Source: Gentiana macrophylla
Taxonomy: Eukaryota > Streptophyta > Magnoliopsida > Gentianales > Gentianaceae
Assembly: GCA_026214975.1 (NCBI GenBank)
Contig: CM047813.1
Location: 34,753,871 to 34,817,870, forward strand
Direction of reading: 5' to 3'
Length of the DNA stretch: 64,000 bases
Under the pieces are notes generated by a model, which was given only the letters and a program-made list of their open reading frames with translations, did no database searches and was not told the origin of the DNA. The position numbers and the translations under genes are program-made. Positions 45,277 through 55,740 of the stretch are shown here, piece by piece. Positions within the stretch are counted from its first letter, which is position 1. The number at the start of each line of letters is the position of its first letter.

Positions 45277-47371
45277 ATGAGCGAGCCTATAATTCTTACT
45301 GATAGTTCCATCGAGGCGTTATTTGAGTCGGAGCCGGAATTGGAGGAAGAAATCACCACTACCGGGGTCAATATCGAGAGACCCGCCCTTTCTTTTTTCA
45401 ATCCTCCCCCTTCTTCCTCATCTTCTAGATTCGTCCTTTCCCTTAAAGCCTTTATGGCTCTGAAGTCACAGGCGGCCTGCCATGGCATCGATACCAAAAT
45501 AACTCCCACAGATTTGACCCGCATCTGTAAACAATACAACCTAACCAATCCACTTTTCAAACCCATTATCCCGGCTCCCGGTGTTTACGCTTATCAAGCT
45601 CCGGTGTCTTTACTTGCCATTGTATATAGGGAGCAGCTTTTATGCGGTTTACGGTTCCCTATCTGCCCGGCCATTTTGTCTGTCCTAGAGCATTACGACC
45701 TAGGGTTGGCCCAGATCGTGCCCAACGGAATAAGGGCAATAGTGGGTTTTGCAATTTGGTGTAGATGTGCCTGCATCCCATTCAAAGTTCAAACATTTCG
45801 ACTGTTCTTTCAGCGCAAACAAGTGCCTGGGCAAGCTGGATACTACTGCTTCCCACGTCGGGGGGATTTCATGCCTGACGTTCAATTCACAGAACCGGGA
45901 GATACTTCGTACAAAGGTTGGAAGACCAGGTTCTTCTTTATCTGTCCCGAGGTGATCAGGATTAGGCGGTGGAACTCCTCGAGCCGGGACAATGATCCTC
46001 GGCCTACTGACGTGGACAGGAAACTCTTAGAGGACATTCGCCGGAGTGGGGTGTATATCAGGGAGAAAAAGTATTCTTCTGAGATGATCTTGGCTGCCCA
46101 GTTACCCACCGCAGGCCCGGACCCATATAGGGAGTTAGATAAGGAAGAGTACAAGCTATGTAGGGCTTTAATATCTGTTCCTGGTTGTACTTACTTTATG
46201 CCATACTTTGCTAAGTGTAAAAATATTTTCTAACACTCCTTGTTGTCTACCCTGGCAGTGTCTTCCTTTGCTGACCTTTTGGAGGATGTGAACGAGGACG
46301 TGGTTCCTCCGGTCAAGTCCGAAGAGCCCAACCAGGAGACTGAGCTGCAGGATAACATAGAGCCGGAACATCTTCGAGCTGCTGGGACTGTCCTGACCCC
46401 CACCTCGGCTCAACTCTTGTCCAGACAACCAGATGACTCTTCTGGGGACGTAGAGCGGATAGATGTAGATGAGGACCAGGAGATGCGAGAAGACGCGATC
46501 GAGCCTAGCCGGAAGAAGAAGGTAGTCTCTTCCTCTGCTCGGAAGGGTCGATCCAAGAAAAGGAAAGCGGGTCGGCAGATCGTTGAGAATGTCGAAGACT
46601 CTCCTGAGGAGCAACCTTCCTCAGGACATAATCGGTTGTACGAGCTATCGGACCAGGACCTTGCTGCAGTGGTAAGCTCTTGAATAAATATGTCTGTCTT
46701 TCTTGTTTGTCTTTCTTCCTCTTGACCTTTTCTTTGTCCTTTGCAGGGAGCTCGGTCGGTCGGGAGTTCTGGATCGCTTTGCTTTGAGTCTGCGGGCGAA
46801 GAGCAAGCGAGGCTCTGCAGGGAACAATTGAGGAGCTCCGAGCGAGTCGTGATGTGCACGAGAAGCCTCCAAGACTAAGGACCAGGAGATTGCGGCTCTG
46901 AAGAAGAAACTGGTCGAGACTAAGGCCAAGTGCACTGCTGAACTCCAGGCCAAGCACGACGAGTATGTAGCGGAGAACTCTGAGCTCGGGCAGGCGCTGG
47001 CCAAGGCCCGGGCTGACCTCACTACTCTGGAAGCTTCTCTTCCAGCTCGGGATGCCCGAGTTGTGCATGAGTATAAGTCCTCCGATCATCTAGCCGGAGC
47101 TCTGAAGGTCTTGCTGAACCCTGTCATGCAACATGGGTATACCACGGGTGTAGACGAGGCGAAGGAACAACGTCTTGAGCTGATTCTCTCCGACCTTGTG
47201 CATTATCGTTCCATGTACAAGGAAGGAGCAGGTCAAATCTATGATGCCCGGCTGAGCGAGTTTAAAGCAGGCGAAGACATTGGTGCCAAATACGCCCGAC
47301 GTCGTCCCACTCCTCAGGGTACTGTGCCCACTCCATCTTCGACAGAGCAGAATCCTAGAACCCAGACCTGA
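45277..47371 (+). CDS. Antisense additional gene of the Tat element (Transposase_28-like N-terminus, coiled-coil C-terminus)
   Basis: The gene reads opposite to gag-pol. The start is the first ATG (45277, MSEPIILTDSS). Exon 1 carries PGVYAYQAPVSLLAIVYREQ, LRFPICPAILSVLEHYDLGL and IVGFAIWCRC, resembling the 'putative gypsy type transposon' domain (Transposase_28, PF04195). An in-frame stop near 46231 is avoided if an intron is removed: GTAGGG donor at 46160 or GTAAAA at 46217, CTGGCAG acceptor ending 46258, both keeping frame. Exon 2 (46259-46671) is acidic, then basic (SRKKKVV, KGRSKKRKAG, a probable nuclear signal). A second intron 46672-46746 (GTAAGC...TTTGCAG) is in phase 0. Exon 3 encodes a coiled coil (KDQEIAALKKKLVETKAK...) ending at 47371, but has two small frameshifts near 46825 and 46862. 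The function of this family is unknown to me; roles in packaging or chromatin are speculation. Confidence 0.75.
46160..46258 (+). other. Putative intron 1 of the antisense gene
   Basis: A GT...AG segment of 99 nt (or 42 nt from the alternative donor at 46217) whose removal eliminates the TAA at 46231 and joins exons in phase 1. The 42-nt version would be unusually short for a plant intron. Confidence 0.45.
46672..46746 (+). other. Putative intron 2 of the antisense gene
   Basis: The 75-nt segment starts GTAAGC, is T-rich, and ends TCCTTTGCAG. It removes the TGA at 46681 and lies between complete codons. Confidence 0.65.
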
Positions 47372-47574
47372 CTGTTCATTTTTCTGAAAACTTTGAAACT
47401 TTTTTATTGTCTGAGTTTATGTATTTTATTTACACTTTGTGGTGCCCTGCCCACTATGTTTTGTACTTTGGCCAAGTTTATGTATTTTATTTTGGGTCTG
47501 AATTTTGTCTTATGGATGCCCCCTTCTCCCCCCAGTATGGCTTGCATGACTGATGGTTTGGATGACATACTGAG

Positions 47575-48062
47575 TCTTGACTTTTGCAAACCTTCTGAGT
47601 ATGACCTGACTCAGTTAAAACCCTGTCCTGGCTTGAGGACTCGGGAAGCTTGTGGTATTCAAGCTTTCTGAGTCTGACCTGCAGGACTCAGTTAAATTCT
47701 GGCCTGACCTGCAGACTTAGGAGGTTTGATTTCTGCAAACCTTCTGAGTATAACCTGACTCAGTTAAAACCCTATCCTGGCTTGAGGACTCGGGAAGCTT
47801 GTGGTATTCAAGCTTTCGAGTCCGACTGCGAGACTCGCCAAATTCGGCCCGACTGCAGACTTAGGAGGTTTGACTTCTGCAAACCTTCTGAGTATAACCT
47901 GACTCAGTTAAAACCTTGTCCTGGCTTGAGGACTCGGGAAGCTTGTGGTATTCAAGCTTTCTGAGCCTGACCTGCAGGACTCAGTTAAATTCTGGCCTGA
48001 CCTGCAGACTTAAGAGGTTTGACTTTTGCAAACCTTCTGAGTATAACCTGACTCAGTTAAAA
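47575..48062. repeat. 148-bp tandem repeat between the antisense gene and pol
   Basis: GACTTxTGCAAACCTTCTGAG recurs at about 47579, 47728, 47872 and 48021 (steps 149, 144, 149). Each unit includes ACTCAGTTAAAACCCTGTCC, GGCTTGAGGACTCGGGAAGC and TGGTATTCAAGCTTTC. About 3.3 copies fill the gap between the convergent 3' ends of the antisense gene (47371) and pol (48200). Plus frames of 60-104 codons here are repeat translations. Confidence 0.88.
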
Positions 48063-48199
48063 AAAAGTAATCGCTTTATGGAGTATGACAATATATAACA
48101 CGAAGAAATCATATTTTATTAGAAATCAAAGCTGTTTGATAACACTTTATTGAAAAAGACAACATAAAATAAGTAGATAGAATCAGGCCTGGATTCGTC

Positions 48200-49760
48200 T
48201 CAGGCGTAAAATTTCCTAAGGTTGCTGGCATTCCAGCTTCTTGGTATGGTCTGACCACTTGCATCTGCTAGCTGGTAAGCACCTTTGCCATGAACTTTTA
48301 CTACCTTGTATGGACCTTCCCAGTTCGGGTTAAGCTTCCCCTGGGGAATTTGCTTGCTGACCTCGTTCTTTCTTAGTACCAAGTCTCCTTCTTTGAAGTA
48401 CGAATGCTTAACTTTAGAGTTGTAATACTGGGATATTCTTTGCTTGTACTTTGCCATCCGGATGTAGGCCACTTCCCTCGCCTCTTCCAAGTCATCCTTG
48501 GCGTGTCGGAGCTCAATGTCCTGATCTGTAGTTGCATGGAGCTCGGTCCTCAGGGAAGGGAGCCCTATTTCGGCTGGAATTACTGCTTCACAACCATAGG
48601 CTAAGGCAAATGGAGTTTCTTTTGTAGCTGAGTTAGGAGTCGTTCTATATGCCCAAAGGACGTTAGGCAAATGTTCGACCCATGCTTGCCCCTCTTCTTC
48701 CAACCTCTTTTTCAATCCAACTTTGAGCTACCTATTCGCTTGCTCTACCTGGCCATTGGCCTGAGGGTATCCAACAGAGTTGAAATGTTGGACTATACCC
48801 AACTCAGCACACCACGACTTGACTGTCCTGTCTTCAAACTGCGTTCCATTGTCCGAAACCAGGATTTTGGGTATCCCGAAGCGACAGACGATGTTCTTCC
48901 ACAAAAATTTCTGTATGGCCTTCCCTGTGATGGTGGTCAAGGCCTCGGCCTCCACCCACTTAGTAAAATAGTCGATGGCCACGACCACATACTGTAAGTT
49001 GCCTGGGGCACGAGGAAGGGGTCCAACCAGATCTGCCCCCCACTGATAGAAGGGCCAAGGAGAGACCAAAGGAATCATGTCCTGTGTTGGCTGGTGAGAC
49101 AAGTTATCATGCACTTGGCATGATTTGCACCTCATGACCAGCTCGTTCGCATCGTTTTGCATGGTTGGCCAGTAATATCCGAACAATCGGCATTTACGAG
49201 CCAGTGTCCGAGCTCCTGCGTGATTACCACAAACGCCGAGGTGGATTTCCCTAAGTAGATAGTTTCCTTCCTCCTGGGTAGCACACCTAAGCCATGGTGA
49301 TATGAATGATCGTCTGTACAGGACGTCATGAAAAAGTGCGTACCTGCTGGCTTGCAGCTTTATCTTCCTGGATTGAACCTTGTCGGTTGGTAGAACACCG
49401 TGTTTTAGATAGGACGTTATGGGATCCATCCAGGTGGCCAGTTGGCAAAACGGTTGAACTTCATTCAAGACATAACTTTGCTCGGCCAGCCGCTCTACCA
49501 GAACTCTTTTATCTGAGAAGAAATTGGATGCCGGTTTGATAGGGCATCGCCTTTTTTGTTCCCGGACCGAGAGACTCGCTTCTATATGAATCGACTTGAA
49601 GTTCTTCAAAGAAATCTGGCCGGCCGCCAAGTATTTCTTCATTGATTCCTCCTTTGCTTCATACTCACCCTTAATGTGGTTAACCACCAACCGAGTCATC
49701 GAATACGTGCGGAGTTATCTCGCACCTAGCTTGTTGGCTAATCGGAGCCCGATAATTAAA
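48200..49760 (-). pseudogene. Tat pol: end of second RNase H and integrase
   Basis: On the minus strand the frame opens in the tail of the second RNase H (TRLVVNHIKGEYEAKEESM). The integrase zinc region LREIHLGVCGNHAGARTLAR...CKSC follows, then the DDE core: WGADLVGPL, VSDNGTQF and PQANGQVEQANR (catalytic D, D, E). A TAG at 48725-48727 breaks the frame after QANR. The C-terminal domain resumes in the same frame: LKKRLEEEGQAWVEHLPNVLWAYRTT, GDLVLRK, and GPYKVVKVHGKGAYQL, ending SNLRKFYA. The only visible lesions are this stop and the frameshift near 49760 joining it to the upstream frame. Confidence 0.92.
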
Positions 49761-49763
49761 GCC

Positions 49764-52283
49764 TCATATTCGCCTCTCGTTATTTGTAGCCATGAAAGTT
49801 GAAACGCAGTGCATACGGAAATTCTTCCCCAGACCGAGGAGCAAGAGACCTCGCCTCGCTCCTTCTTTTCCCGATGCTCCATCCACAAAAGGGTCCATGT
49901 ATCGACCGCCTGGGCCGGCCGTTTCTTTATGTGTCTCGACTTGAAGCCCTTCAGCCAGGAAGTCAGCTAAAGCCTGGGCTTTGACTGCTGTCCTGGGTTG
50001 GTAGTCCAGGTCATACTCTGCCAGCTCGATAACCCATCTGGCTAATCTTCCCGAGGTGTCTGGTCTCGCCAAGATCTGACGCAGGGGTTGATCTGTAACC
50101 ACAATGATTGAATGTGCCTGAAAGTACGGTCGTAACTTTCTAGAGGCATGGACTAGAGCAAGAGCTAGCTTCTCCGTGTTGGTGTACCTGAGCTCTGGTC
50201 CATGTAAAGCCCGGCTCACATAAAACACGGGTTTTTGTATATTCCCTTCTTCTCTGATTAGGACCGCACTGATTGCCTCATCAATTACTGCTAAGTATAG
50301 AAACAGAGTTTCCCCTTCCCGAGGAGACGTCAGGGTTGGTAACTTGGCCAAATACTCCTTCAGATCGTCAAATGCCTTCTGACTGTCCTCATTCCACTGG
50401 AAGGGACTTGCTTTCCTCAGGATTCTAAAGAATGGTAAAGCACGCTGTGCCGACTTGGATAGGAACCTGCTCAGGGCGGCCATGCGGCCTGATAACCTTT
50501 GTACCTCTTTGATGCTTCTGGGTGGCGGCATCATCCTTAAGGCCTCGACCTTATCCGGGTTGGCCTTAATTCCTTCCTTTGAAATCATGTAACCCAGGAA
50601 TTTACCTGACCTGACCCCAAACGTGCACTTTTTGGGGTTTAATTTCATTCGGGTCTGCCTGAGTACCCCAAACACTTCTCGGACGTCGGTCATGTACTGA
50701 TCTAGAGACCTGCTCTTGATCAAGAGATCATCCACATAGACTTCCATGCACTTCCCAATTTGTTTCTCGAAGATTTTATTCACCGCTCTTTGATAAATGG
50801 CGCCCGCGTTTTTTAATCCAAACGGCATAGTGACGTAACAGAAAGTTCCTTCTTCTGTGATGAATGCCGTCTTCTCTGCATCGTCCGGGTCCATGGCAAT
50901 CTGGTGGTAGCCTTTGTATGCATCTAGAAATGCGAAGATTTCAAACCCAACTGTTGAGTCAACTAACCTGTCGATCTTAGGCAGGGGGTAACAATCTTTG
51001 GGACATGCTCTGTTCAGGTCGGTAAAATCTACGCACATTCGCCAGCTCCCGTCTGGCTTTTTTACTAGGACTGGGTTGGCGAGCCAGGTCGGGTAAAATA
51101 CTTCACGTATGATCCCGGCCTGTAATAACTTCTCAACTTCCCTTTGAATGGCCTCCATTCGGTCTTTTGCAAACTGTCTTTTCTTTTGCCTAATCGGTTT
51201 CCGGGCTGGGTCCACGTGCAACCTGTGCAGAGCCAGCTCGGGGGACAAGCCTGGCATGTCATCCGTCTTCCATGCAAACACGTCTTTAAACTCCTTTAAG
51301 ATCTCAACGAGCTCTGTTTTAAACCGATCCGGGATCCATGATCCTATGTTGACTGACAAGCTTTCTTGTTCCTTTCCCAAACTCACTACCTCGATTTTAT
51401 CATCTGATGACCAACTTTCCTCTTCCTCTGGGAGCAACTCTTCCACAGATACCTGTTGTACCATCATTCTTCCGTTTACAGTGGCCGTGTAACAGCTCCT
51501 GGCTGTTTCGACGTCACCTTTGACCTCTGCTGTCCCCTCCCAGGTCGGGAACTTCAAACTAATGTGAGCCGGAGAGATCACCGCTCGCAGATCTATTAGG
51601 GCAGGTCGCCCCATGATAACATTGTAGGCTGATGGGGCCCTGACTACCACATAGCTCACCATAAGGATCCTGTCCCGAGGTGCTTTCCCAAAAGTAGTTG
51701 GTAAGGTGATCATACCCATGGGGTGGACTGGTGGCCCTGCAAACCCGAACAGCGGGGATGATACAGGGGCTAGCTCTGCATCTTTTAACTTCATGATTTG
51801 AAACACAGTGTAGTACAGCACATTGACTGCACTTCCGGTGTCTACACAAATACGCTTCACCGTATGTTTATTGATTACCGCCTCGATAACCAAGCCTTCA
51901 TTATTGCTGACGAGGGGGAGAGGATCACGAGGGCCATAAACGACCTCCCCGGACAACCTTTGTCTCTTTCCTGAGTCGGTGCTGGTCGGTGCCCGGTTAC
52001 CACTCTGCTCCTCTGGTCGGGACTGTGTACTCGGACCGCCTGAGATGGTATTAATGGTATTAATGGGGCGATTATCTGGCTGGCCCTCCAGTCCTGGGGA
52101 CGAATCCCTCCTTCGTCTGTACTCATCCTTTCGGTCAGGACCGAAATCTCTCCTCTTGTATTCCCGTCTTCCCCTAGGTTCGGGGTGACGGGACCTATCT
52201 ATGACCTCATCGAGTTTCCCTTCCATAACAGCAGCGTCGATCTCTCTCAGAAATCCTCGTGACCGCTTCCGAGTCGTGACCAA
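49764..52283 (-). CDS. Tat protease, reverse transcriptase and RNase H (long intact frame)
   Basis: An 839-codon minus-strand frame holds in order the gag/spacer tail, the aspartic protease (VDTGSAVNVLYY, catalytic DTGS, about residue 145), LIMGRPALIDLRAV-like sequence (VIMGRPAL), the reverse transcriptase with VKKPDGSWRMCVDFTDLN, FLDAYKGYHQI, MPFGLKNAGAIYQRAV and the active site YVDDLLIKS (about residue 520). The RNase H with FYLYLAVIDEAISAVL-type and YTNTEKLALALV segments follows, and then the start of the second RNase H (DPFVDGASG). It ends early by frameshift (ATNNERRI) and upstream joins gag by another shift, so the polyprotein is not continuous, but all catalytic residues within this frame look intact. 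Start: first residues belong to gag in another frame; the true initiator is upstream. Confidence 0.93.
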   Translation of the reverse strand: MVTTRKRSRGFLREIDAAVMEGKLDEVIDRSRHPEPRGRREYKRRDFGPDRKDEYRRRRDSSPGLEGQPDNRPINTINTISGGPSTQSRPEEQSGNRAPTSTDSGKRQRLSGEVVYGPRDPLPLVSNNEGLVIEAVINKHTVKRICVDTGSAVNVLYYTVFQIMKLKDAELAPVSSPLFGFAGPPVHPMGMITLPTTFGKAPRDRILMVSYVVVRAPSAYNVIMGRPALIDLRAVISPAHISLKFPTWEGTAEVKGDVETARSCYTATVNGRMMVQQVSVEELLPEEEESWSSDDKIEVVSLGKEQESLSVNIGSWIPDRFKTELVEILKEFKDVFAWKTDDMPGLSPELALHRLHVDPARKPIRQKKRQFAKDRMEAIQREVEKLLQAGIIREVFYPTWLANPVLVKKPDGSWRMCVDFTDLNRACPKDCYPLPKIDRLVDSTVGFEIFAFLDAYKGYHQIAMDPDDAEKTAFITEEGTFCYVTMPFGLKNAGAIYQRAVNKIFEKQIGKCMEVYVDDLLIKSRSLDQYMTDVREVFGVLRQTRMKLNPKKCTFGVRSGKFLGYMISKEGIKANPDKVEALRMMPPPRSIKEVQRLSGRMAALSRFLSKSAQRALPFFRILRKASPFQWNEDSQKAFDDLKEYLAKLPTLTSPREGETLFLYLAVIDEAISAVLIREEGNIQKPVFYVSRALHGPELRYTNTEKLALALVHASRKLRPYFQAHSIIVVTDQPLRQILARPDTSGRLARWVIELAEYDLDYQPRTAVKAQALADFLAEGLQVETHKETAGPGGRYMDPFVDGASGKEGARRGLLLLGLGKNFRMHCVSTFMATNNERRI

Positions 52284-52287
52284 TGTC

Positions 52288-53505
52288 TTAATGAAACTTA
52301 CAGTATTTTGTCTGATCCCTTTTCTCCCGGGGACCCTTCATAGGAGGTGGAGCACGGGCAATACCTTTTCTCTGCATTATGGCGAGGACCTGCTCGCGTG
52401 ATCTGTTCAAAGGGATAAAGTCCCTCTCTTGAAGGGCTCCTTTCTTCCCGAGTCGGTCAGTTATGGGCGCAGCCACTCGGTCCCATACCGGTTTACGCTT
52501 TCTATCAGATCTGTCATCTGACCTCTCTTTTTTAGGAGCTTCCGACTCCCTCTTTAAACGGTTGGCCTCTTCACCTTGACAGTGTTTATATGCCAGATCC
52601 ATACACTCATCCATAGATTTTGGAAGTCGACCATTGAGTTTCGCATACAATCTACCTTCTCGTAGACCTGCTACGAAAGAGGTGATCATGAGGTGTTCAT
52701 CAGCATTCCCGACCTGCCTAGATTCCTCATTGAATCTTTTAGCATCGCAAAGATCTTTTTTTCTTTTTTTTCTCGACGAATTGTGAGGAGGTACGTGACA
52801 TTCCTCCGGAAGGGTTTGGCAGTGACAAAAGCTTGCAAAAATTTTCTTGCCAGGGTTTCAAAATTCTCAATAGACCGAGGTGGTAATTTCCGGAACCACT
52901 CACGAGCCCTGCCCGTGAGTAAGGCCGGGAAGGCTTTGCACTTCATCTCCTCGGGTGCACAAACTAAATTCATGTGCGTTAGATATCGAAAGAGATGATC
53001 CTGGGGATCTTTTGTTCCGCCATATGCTTCCGGTTTGGGATCTTAAATCTTTCAGACGTGGATAGTTCAAAAAACTTACGAGAACGGTGATTCGATGGAG
53101 AGATCGTCCGTTTTCTTTCCCAGATCCCGCCTAATTCCTTACAGCGACCTCCTGGGCCTGAGCCTTAATCTGTTTATCTGCAGTATGGGAGGTGGAGGAG
53201 AGAGTTTCTCCTCTATCCTCCTTATTTGCCAGTTACCTTCGGATCCCGCTTTGTGGAGCTTCTCTTCTCGCCTTTTAGGCCAAACCTAGAACACTTTTGA
53301 AAGCGGGAACATCTAAATTACGTAATGCATCCAAAGAAAGCTCTTTGGCTTTGGATCCGCCAACGCCTCCTCTCCGGGTTGATTTGAGGTTGGCTAGTAG
53401 TTGCCGTGGGTCTACTTCTCGCGCGTCTCTAGTTGCCGCCGTTTGGGTCCTTTTTCCAGTATTTTTTGGTGGTACCATCGCTGTTTCTTGATCAAATCGT
53501 AACAA
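52288..53505 (-). pseudogene. Tat gag remnant
   Basis: Minus-strand pieces give the N-terminus MVPPKNTGKRTQTAA (from about 53475), a badly shifted middle (53275-52974), the capsid-type region FPALLTGRAREWFRKLPPRS and NFETLARKFLQAFV (52973-52750), a frameshift in an A-rich run near 52755, then FVAGLREGRLYAKLNGRLP and a basic tail (52689-52288). The tail ends KYCKFH at a TAA where GHD follows, so the zinc knuckle is interrupted and out of frame with the protease. At least three frameshifts disable it. gag would form the virus-like particle. Confidence 0.85.
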
Positions 53506-53507
53506 AA

Positions 53508-53527
53508 GGCCCTCCTTCTAGAGCCAA
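53508..53527 (-). other. Primer-binding site of the Tat element
   Basis: On the minus strand TTGGCTCTAGAAGGAGGGCC, matching the Tat consensus TTGGCGCTAGAAGGAGGG except for one base at a CG position. It is next to the LTR terminus at 53529. Confidence 0.85.
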
Positions 53528-53528
53528 T

Positions 53529-54141
53529 TGATGATGTCGGATATCACCTACGGGTCCAAATAACCTCTAGGACGATTCAAACAAGAACAGAAACAATGGG
53601 GATCGTGATTTGGGATGATTAAGACTGAGCCTGAGAGTTAGTTTCTCTCAAGTTGCCTACGTATCCAATAGTTGAATTGGAATCAAGTCATTCGTAGTTC
53701 CTTAGGGTTGTTTATATAGAGAGGCGTCTTACCTCTTTTCTTGTCAAACAAGTCGTATCATCCTTAAACCCTAAGGATCATCACGTGTTTATCCCTAGCA
53801 AAAGATAATTATGATTATATTCTAATTACGGGATTTTCTTCCGGTAATCCAGGGATTCTCCTATAATATAGGCACATGTGTTCTTTATCACTTAAGGAAA
53901 GAGCCAGCTCGGCCTTCGATGGGCTCTCGGGGCCACTCGACTGACCAGCATATCCCGCCTCCGGATTAGACCGAGCACTGCGGTCAGGTGAGTCGGGAGG
54001 GTCATGTACAGACCTCCCTCCTGGGGTAGGGTCTTACTGGTGTGGGGCTCCTGGCCCTAAATGCTTCCCTCCTATCTTTCTCTCTCAATCTTGGGATGTT
54101 ATAAAAGTGACACGTGGCCAGGTCTATTTTCACCATCGTCA
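53529..54141 (-). repeat. 5' LTR of the Tat element
   Basis: 613-bp partner of 44349-44938, with the same termini, a TATA box at 53711-53718 (minus) and a G-box at 54111-54116. It carries the 23-bp segment missing from the 3' copy. Confidence 0.92.
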
Positions 54142-54146
54142 CAGGG
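54142..54146. repeat. Target-site duplication CAGGG, right copy of the Tat element
   Basis: Exact match to 44344-44348. Confidence 0.9.
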
Positions 54147-54405
54147 TTTGGAAACTCGAGAGAAAAAGTGGAAGATTTCGGGATTTATAGAACATATTTT
54201 GGAAGTTTTGTGGAAGATGGAAGAAAAGCGTTTTTTTAAAGAGTTGAGAGTTTCAATTTTCGCCTATGTCGGGATCCCGACTAATGAAGAGATGACAATG
54301 TCTGTCGAAGCCAACGTGGATTATCGCTCTTTATTCATATCGGGTTTTAATATTAAAAGAACCTTTATTATTATCATCATCATTATTATTATTATTATTT
54401 CCTTG

Positions 54406-54436
<31 letters not shown>

Positions 54437-54934
54437 ATAGGATTTTTAAGTAAACAATTGGGCTTGGCCCAAAATTAGAATTCTAAGAACCTTTATTCAC
54501 TTGTACGTGAATGAGGAGTGACCGGAAAAAAGAAAAAATTAGACATATATTAGTTTTGCTGGGAATAAAATTGAGAACGGATGCTGCGCACCTTCCTTGC
54601 GCAAGTTGCCGTCCAATTCCTTGAATAATTTGAAGGTGATTCAATGTTAATATTTTATTTTATTTTATATTTAATGATTAGCTAGCTTTTCTTTCCGGTT
54701 GATTGATTGTTGAACCATTGAATCCGTATGGTTGTGAGGTCAAATTGTTTTTCTCCTCGTTTGGTTGTTAATATTTGTTTATTTTCTGATTTCACGGATT
54801 TAGGATTCGAATTATTCGTTTAATTATTGACGCGCGATGGTTAAGCGATCATTTTGATCTAGTATATAATCCATCTTAAGCGGTTGCAATAAAAGATTGG
54901 ATTTTTAGTGGTAAACAACACATTGTCTACCGTT
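54147..54934 (-). repeat. Continuation of the interrupted LTR-like sequence, right part
   Basis: Directly continues the sequence broken at 44343. It includes GCCTATGTCGGGATCCCGAC and an ATT-rich microsatellite (54366-54435), and runs to where Athila LTR similarity begins near 54935. No CA terminus matching the 43260 start could be fixed. Confidence 0.4.
54366..54435. repeat. (ATT)n-rich microsatellite
   Basis: Imperfect ATT/ATC trinucleotide tract. The hydrophobic poly-Ile/Leu frame across it is an artefact. Confidence 0.85.
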
Positions 54935-55580
54935 TCGTAGGCCTCATCTCATATAACTTCTGACACAATTACAAAGCTAGGGATGCCGGTATAAACCGTA
55001 ACCTCATCTAAGCAACATTCCTATGGTTAGACGTACTTCTTAGACACCGATTCAATCTCTGTCCTAAGTAACAATCACTTTTTGAGTCTCATGTTAAATT
55101 ACGACGACGAATAACTACGTTGATCAGGTTTAATTACTCGTTTTAATTACAAAGCAGAGAACCTGACGTAGTCGAAGCCGTTCACAGACAAATCAAGAAC
55201 ATCACAGATCTCGCTACCAAATGAAACATAGGCTCGCGCTAAGCGAGCTCGATTCAACCAACGATTTGCTCGTGAAACGCCTTTTACGCCTCGTGATCAA
55301 CATAAACATGGGTTCGTTAATTAACTACATCACGAAATCAATACACAAAACGACTACTCCATCACGAAATAAATTAGATCTACGACTAAAGATGGCATAA
55401 TTGAGTAGACATTACCCTCGAAGACGAGCGTGATTCCCACTCCTCGATACGATCTCTAACCGGCGATTCTAACGACTCCGTAATGAAAGAACATAAAATA
55501 AAGAAAACTTGTATTGAAAATAGAACCAATGTTGTGGAATTGTATTTTTCTAAGGTGTGTCTAATAAAATTCGTGGCTGC

Positions 55581-55591
55581 TCCTTTATATA
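55581..55591 (-). promoter_or_regulatory. TATA box in the Athila LTR
   Basis: On the minus strand TATATAAAGGA, about 110 bases downstream of the palindrome cluster. Likely the element's core promoter. Confidence 0.6.
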
Positions 55592-55675
55592 GAGACTTAG
55601 GTTGACTTAAAGATATGTTTTGAAACCCTAAAATGCGTAGAGATAACTCCAAGTCAATCTCCCAGATTTTGCTGA

Positions 55676-55740
55676 TCTCGCCCCCAACGAGCTGATGACT
55701 CGCTGCCAGCGAGTCCTCTGTGCTCTGATTGGCTCGCTGG
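55676..55740. repeat. CTCGCTGCCAGCGAG palindrome cluster in the Athila LTR
   Basis: A perfect 15-base inverted repeat at 55699-55713 is flanked by partial copies (CGAGCTGATGACTCG before, GGCTCGCTGG after). More half-units occur at 55230-55290 (GCTCGCGCTAAGCGAGC). The same word recurs in the leader at 63151-63166. Confidence 0.8.

Larger units (their letters stand above)
44349..54141 (-). mobile_element. Ty3/gypsy Tat-lineage LTR retrotransposon, near-complete, with an antisense extra gene
   Basis: A 9,793-bp element has LTRs 44349-44938 and 53529-54141, a 5-bp duplication CAGGG, a primer site of the TTGGCGCTAGAAGGAGGG type, and a G-rich tract beside the left LTR. On the minus strand the order is gag (53505-52288), protease-RT-RNase H (52283-49764), second RNase H/integrase (49760-48200). 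Between pol and the 3' LTR lie a 148-bp tandem repeat and an opposite-strand spliced gene (45277-47371). An additional ORF at this place is a known trait of Tat-lineage elements. Few lesions separate the reading frames, so this is a relatively young insertion. It interrupts an older LTR-like repeat. Confidence 0.93.

Noticed and set aside
46168..47089. Minus frames of 125-194 codons opposite the antisense gene
   Set aside because: They are shadows of the high-GC plus-strand exons; the plus strand has the domain similarity, introns and coiled coil.
54061..54453. 130-codon plus frame ending in poly-Ile/Leu
   Set aside because: Starts in the Tat LTR, crosses the insertion boundary and ends in an ATT microsatellite.
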